NCBI GenBank assembly: GCA_002493395.1
Contig: DKYS01000007.1
Span: 17,264-42,559 of the forward strand
Source: Turicibacter sp. UBA7094
GTDB lineage: Bacteria > Bacillota_I > Bacilli_A > MOL361 > Turicibacteraceae
DNA length: 25,296 nucleotides
Direction: 5' to 3'
Positions 22,369-25,296 of this stretch are shown here, in pieces. The notes under the pieces were generated by a model. The model was not told where the DNA came from. It did no database searches and saw only the letters and a list, made by a program, of their open reading frames with translations. Each line of letters opens with the position of its first letter. Position 1 is the stretch's first letter. Position numbers and translations under genes: made by a program.

Positions 22369-23760
22369 ATGAAGAAATGGATGTTTCCGTTCTTATCTAG
22401 TGTGGTATGTGTTTGTGTGGGGTGTTTGGTAGCACAATTGAAGGGTGGAGATAAAGGAGTTCAATCGGTCTCTTTAACGGTCGCCGTCCCACAAGAGAAA
22501 GTGGTCGGAACAATCCTAGATGAGGATAAAAAGCCGTTAGTCGCTGAAGTGCGCTTTTTTGATTCCGAAGGGGGATTAGTTAAACGGACACAAACGGACT
22601 TAGAGGGAAAATATGAAATGTTATTAGATGAGGGGTATTACACCGTTGAAGTATCGAAAGGTTATGAATATGAGTGTCAGGTCGTTTCGATTGAAGTGAA
22701 ACAAGGACAGCCTGTTCAAGTTGAACCCATCGCTTTGAGCCGTTTAATTGATTGGGGGGCAAAGGACTATTATTGTGGCGATTTTAATCAAAGATCTCAC
22801 TTTAGTCCAGATGGGCAAAATACAATAGAGGAGATTTTAACCGCGAATTTAGCAAGTGGGTTGAATTACGGTGCCTTGGTAGATGAAAATACGGTTGATG
22901 GGAGCGAAGAATGGAAGTCGCTTGCAGATAAAGTTAATTTTCTCGCGATTTCAGGTCAAACCTTTACTCATCATCAAGCGTCATACATCGCGTTAAACAC
23001 GTCTGATTTAGTCGTGATGGAAGAATCATCGCCTTTGGAATCTTTAGAAGAAGTTGGTCATCAGATTCATGAATCAGGCGGCTTATTGATGACGGATGCT
23101 TTAAATGATTCACTTTCGCAGTTGTTGACGCAAGGGGTGATCGATGCCGTTGAAATTTGGAATGGACAATTGGTCCCACCACTTTCTCATTTAGAAGAAG
23201 TCGATAAGGAATTTAGGTTGAATGAGACACGAAAAGAAAAATGGTTTGAATTGCTTTCGCAGGGGTTAAAACTACCGGCGCTAGCTAATTCTAATAATCG
23301 AAATATTAACGGAGATGCAATCACGGCAACGATGACTAAAAATGACCGATTTAATCAATGGTTAGTGGATGGAACGACGATTGGATCGCCAAGAAATTAT
23401 ATTAAGTTAGAAGAATTAACACCAGAGGGGGTTGTAAAAGGGATTAAAGACGGTCACATCTTTATGACCAATGGACCTTTAATGGACATTACACTAAATG
23501 ATAAGACATTTGGGGATGAGGTGTCGGGCGTGACCGATGCAGAAATCACTTATTTAATTACGTCTAGTCAATCAGAGTTAATGAGTTTAAACATTATTGG
23601 CGATGGAAAGGTGATTCAGACAATTCCATTAGCAAAGAATGTTCCTAACTTAGGGACGATTACCTTAAATTTATCAGACTGTCATTGGGTGGTGTTTGAA
23701 GTCCTAACAACATCCTACGAGTATGCGTTATCTAATCCCATCTATTTGAAAGCGGAATAA
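22369..23760 (+). CDS. Membrane-anchored CehA/McbA-type PHP-domain protein with degenerate active site
   Basis: The 463 residues start with an N-terminal membrane segment (about 5-23; C19 after VG could be a weak lipobox). A carboxypeptidase-regulatory-like beta domain (about 44-122) and a PHP-type domain of the CehA/McbA family (about 128-375) follow, then a C-terminal beta segment. Motif positions are recognisable but the metal ligands are changed. GDxHxHS is GDFNQRS (137-143). The TDHN motif is VDEN (171-174). The GGxxxxNHP motif is GGLLMTDAL (237-245). The GSDxH motif is NSNNRN (307-312). The scaffold motifs EIWNG (262-266) and HIFMTNGPLMDI remain. It is probably a non-catalytic surface binding protein. 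ATG 22369 follows AAAGGTGA; an in-frame ATG at 22309 would add 20 basic residues before the anchor. Confidence 0.75.
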   Translation: MKKWMFPFLSSVVCVCVGCLVAQLKGGDKGVQSVSLTVAVPQEKVVGTILDEDKKPLVAEVRFFDSEGGLVKRTQTDLEGKYEMLLDEGYYTVEVSKGYEYECQVVSIEVKQGQPVQVEPIALSRLIDWGAKDYYCGDFNQRSHFSPDGQNTIEEILTANLASGLNYGALVDENTVDGSEEWKSLADKVNFLAISGQTFTHHQASYIALNTSDLVVMEESSPLESLEEVGHQIHESGGLLMTDALNDSLSQLLTQGVIDAVEIWNGQLVPPLSHLEEVDKEFRLNETRKEKWFELLSQGLKLPALANSNNRNINGDAITATMTKNDRFNQWLVDGTTIGSPRNYIKLEELTPEGVVKGIKDGHIFMTNGPLMDITLNDKTFGDEVSGVTDAEITYLITSSQSELMSLNIIGDGKVIQTIPLAKNVPNLGTITLNLSDCHWVVFEVLTTSYEYALSNPIYLKAE

Positions 23761-23769
23761 AAATTACAC

Positions 23770-23805
23770 AAACGACGTCGAACTATTGAATAATGTGTCG
23801 TTTTT
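23770..23805 (+). terminator. Weak terminator after the PHP-like gene
   Basis: AAACGAC (23770-23776) pairs with GTCGTTT (23797-23803), giving a 7-bp stem with a 20-base loop, then TT. The next promoter overlaps it. Confidence 0.55.
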
Positions 23806-23814
23806 GAGTAAAAT
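23786..23814 (+). promoter_or_regulatory. Sigma-A promoter for the Dabb-domain gene
   Basis: TTGAAT at 23786-23791, 17 bases, then TAAAAT at 23809-23814. The -35 lies in the loop of the upstream terminator hairpin. Confidence 0.7.
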
Positions 23815-23846
23815 AAAGATAAGTTGAACAAAGATGGAGGTCTAAC

Positions 23847-24149
23847 ATGGTTAAACATATTGTGATGTGGAAAATTAAAGGAACAAACGGATTAACAAAA
23901 GAAGAGACGGCTCAAGAAATTAAGCGTTCATTAGAAGACTTGAACGGTAAAATTGAAGGACTTCTTCGTTTAGAAGTAGGAATTGACTTTTTACAATCAG
24001 AGGCTTCTTATGATGTCGTACTATACTCAGAGTTAGTTGATAAAGCGGCTTTAGAGTATTATCAAACGCATCCATTACATGTGAAAGTGGCAACAGAGGT
24101 TGTTAAACCAGCTGCAACTTCACGTATTGTCGCGGATTATGAGTTATAA
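23847..24149 (+). CDS. Dabb (stress-responsive A/B barrel) domain protein
   Basis: The 100 residues match the Dabb family, small dimeric ferredoxin-like barrels. The diagnostic start is MVKHIVMWKIKG. A helix with AQEIKRSLEDLNGKIEGL, the strand LLRLEVGIDF, DVVLYSELVDKAALEYYQTHPLHVKV and the closing ATSRIVADYEL follow. Relatives are induced by stress in plants or act as small cyclases or decarboxylases; in Firmicutes the role is mostly unknown. The start is ATG 23847 after GGAGGT. It has its own promoter and terminator and is not in an operon. Confidence 0.92.
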   Translation: MVKHIVMWKIKGTNGLTKEETAQEIKRSLEDLNGKIEGLLRLEVGIDFLQSEASYDVVLYSELVDKAALEYYQTHPLHVKVATEVVKPAATSRIVADYEL

Positions 24150-24155
24150 AAACTA

Positions 24156-24187
24156 AAGCAATAACATGATCGTTATTGCTTGTTTTT
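24156..24187 (+). terminator. Terminator after the Dabb gene
   Basis: A 10-bp perfect stem (24156-24165 with 24172-24181) with loop ATGATC is followed by GTTTTT. Confidence 0.9.
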
Positions 24188-24283
24188 ATTACAACGATGT
24201 TGTGTTATGAGGACATTTTTATTTTAGACTTAAATCATCAGAGCTAATGGTTTATTTTTCACTAAAGGGAGAGGCTAGCAAGC

Positions 24284-25237
24284 ATGAAAAACAATCACGA
24301 AGCATACAATTTAGTTTTTGGAATATCGATTTATGATATTTTTGGTTTTACATCTCATCAGTATCGGTCGCACGATTCGAATCCAGGACGAGTCAAAGTC
24401 TCTTTTGGTGGAGTGTGCCGTAATATTGCAGAGAATATGGCGAGAATGGGTGCAAAGACAAAATTTATTTCTGTTTTAGGAAATGATGAAAAAGGAAAGA
24501 GCATTTTAAAACATTCGAAGTCTATTCATGTCGACATGAGTGATTCTCTTATTGTCGAAGGGGCTTCGACACCAACTTATGTTGCTATTTTAGATGAGAA
24601 GGGAGAAATGGTTTCTGCGATTGTGGATATTGATGTAGATCACCATTTAACACCCGAGTTTATTGACTCAAAGTCAGCAATTATTGAAGGGGCAGAGTAT
24701 ATGTTCTTTGGAGCAGATAACCCTCAAATTTTAGAATATATTGTGAAAAAGTATGATAAAAAAACAAAATTCGTCTTAGACCCTGTGTCAGCAGCAAAGG
24801 CGACAATGATTAAACATTTATTACCTTATTTCCATACGATAAAACCTAATCGACATGAGGCAGAGGTACTTTGCGGTTTTAAAATTAAAACCATTGATGA
24901 CGTGCGTCGTGCTGGAAAGTATTTTCTTTCATTAGGCATCCAACATGTTTTTATTAGTTTAGATGCAGATGGGGTTTACTACTGCACTTCTGAGGAAGAG
25001 GGCGTGGTTAAACCTAATCAAGTCGATGTGGTAAACGTCACGGGTGCAGGAGATTCCTTTATCGCGGGTGTAGGTTATAGCTATTTGAATCAACTATCTG
25101 TTTTAGAGACAGTTAAACTTGCACAGACGATGGCGATTATTACAATTTCACATGAAGAGACCATCCATCCAGAGATGGAACTTAATCATGTGAAAGAAAA
25201 AATGGATGAAATTGATTGGTCAATTACGATTTTTTAA
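24284..25237 (+). CDS. psuK: PfkB-family kinase, probable pseudouridine kinase
   Basis: The 317-residue ribokinase-fold protein has the YeiC/PsuK-type substrate motif NPGRVKVSFGGVCRNIAEN (33-51), FISVLGNDEKGKSIL, LDPVSAAKA and IKPNRHEAEVL. The PfkB signature NVTGAGDSFIAG carries catalytic D257. Pseudouridine kinase phosphorylates pseudouridine to its 5'-phosphate, which PsuG then splits to uracil and ribose 5-phosphate. No psuG or nucleoside transporter is seen here, and a terminator follows at once, so the partner must lie elsewhere. N-terminal residues 1-10 are unusually polar. Other sugar or nucleoside specificity cannot be excluded. The start ATG 24284 has AGGGAGAGG about 9 bases upstream. 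Confidence 0.85.
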   Translation: MKNNHEAYNLVFGISIYDIFGFTSHQYRSHDSNPGRVKVSFGGVCRNIAENMARMGAKTKFISVLGNDEKGKSILKHSKSIHVDMSDSLIVEGASTPTYVAILDEKGEMVSAIVDIDVDHHLTPEFIDSKSAIIEGAEYMFFGADNPQILEYIVKKYDKKTKFVLDPVSAAKATMIKHLLPYFHTIKPNRHEAEVLCGFKIKTIDDVRRAGKYFLSLGIQHVFISLDADGVYYCTSEEEGVVKPNQVDVVNVTGAGDSFIAGVGYSYLNQLSVLETVKLAQTMAIITISHEETIHPEMELNHVKEKMDEIDWSITIF

Positions 25238-25247
25238 TTGAATATTT

Positions 25248-25296
25248 TCCGACAAAAAAGGAGCTTCTTAACGTAAGAAGCTCCTTTTTTGTCGGA
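25248..25296. terminator. 23-bp stem bidirectional terminator at the window end
   Basis: 25248-25270 pairs perfectly with 25274-25296 around loop ACG. The stem contains A6 and T6 tracts, so it can terminate both strands and probably separates psuK from a convergent gene outside the window. Confidence 0.92.

Noticed and set aside
1..25296. CRISPR arrays, tRNA/rRNA genes, prophage or toxin-antitoxin/defence cassettes
   Set aside because: I looked for regularly spaced repeats, cloverleaf-like segments and known defence or phage proteins on both strands and found none; the only accessory content is the IS-remnant segment.

Overview
The window is AT-rich chromosomal DNA from a low-GC, endospore-forming Firmicute. 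It carries spo0A, spoIVB and spoIIM, and the gene orders asp23-nusB-xseA-xseB-ispA-dxs-tlyA-recN-spoIVB-spo0A and nudF-spoIIM-fur-xerD-deoB match those of Bacillus relatives. A Turicibacter-like or other deep-branching gut Firmicute is my best guess from protein style; the sequence alone does not prove it.

Layout. Positions 1-3420 hold the end of an Asp23/Gls24 gene, a leader that may be structured, and a tight nusB-xseA-xseB-ispA run closed by a terminator. Positions 3500-6340 hold dxs-tlyA, feeding isoprenoid synthesis and rRNA methylation. recN follows behind its own promoter and a near-consensus LexA (SOS) box; argR, usual between tlyA and recN, is absent. Then come spoIVB, with a forespore-type promoter candidate, and spo0A, with sigma-H and sigma-A promoter candidates plus Spo0A boxes. 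Next are a GHL10 (YngK-type) hydrolase-like gene preceded by a mini-ORF, an NTF2-like protein, an unannotated 47-residue membrane protein on the minus strand, and a dinB-nudF pair.

Positions 15133-18310 are a decayed accessory segment. It holds remnants of IS1380-, IS1595- and IS3-type transposases and two small membrane-protein genes. It is bracketed by two copies (about 151 bp, about 95% identical) of the nudF 3' end, the second copy being a nudF fragment just upstream of spoIIM.

After this the ancestral order resumes: spoIIM with a sigma-E-like promoter, fur with a palindromic operator over its -10, xerD and deoB. The window ends with a CehA/McbA-type PHP protein whose metal ligands are all replaced (likely a pseudoenzyme), a Dabb-domain protein and a pseudouridine-kinase-like PfkB enzyme, closed by a 23-bp stem terminator.

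I see no tRNA, rRNA, CRISPR array, prophage or defence island. The items most worth follow-up are the PHP pseudoenzyme, the nudF mosaic repeat with the IS graveyard, the mini-ORF leader with the Cys-motif GHL10 protein, and the nusB leader.
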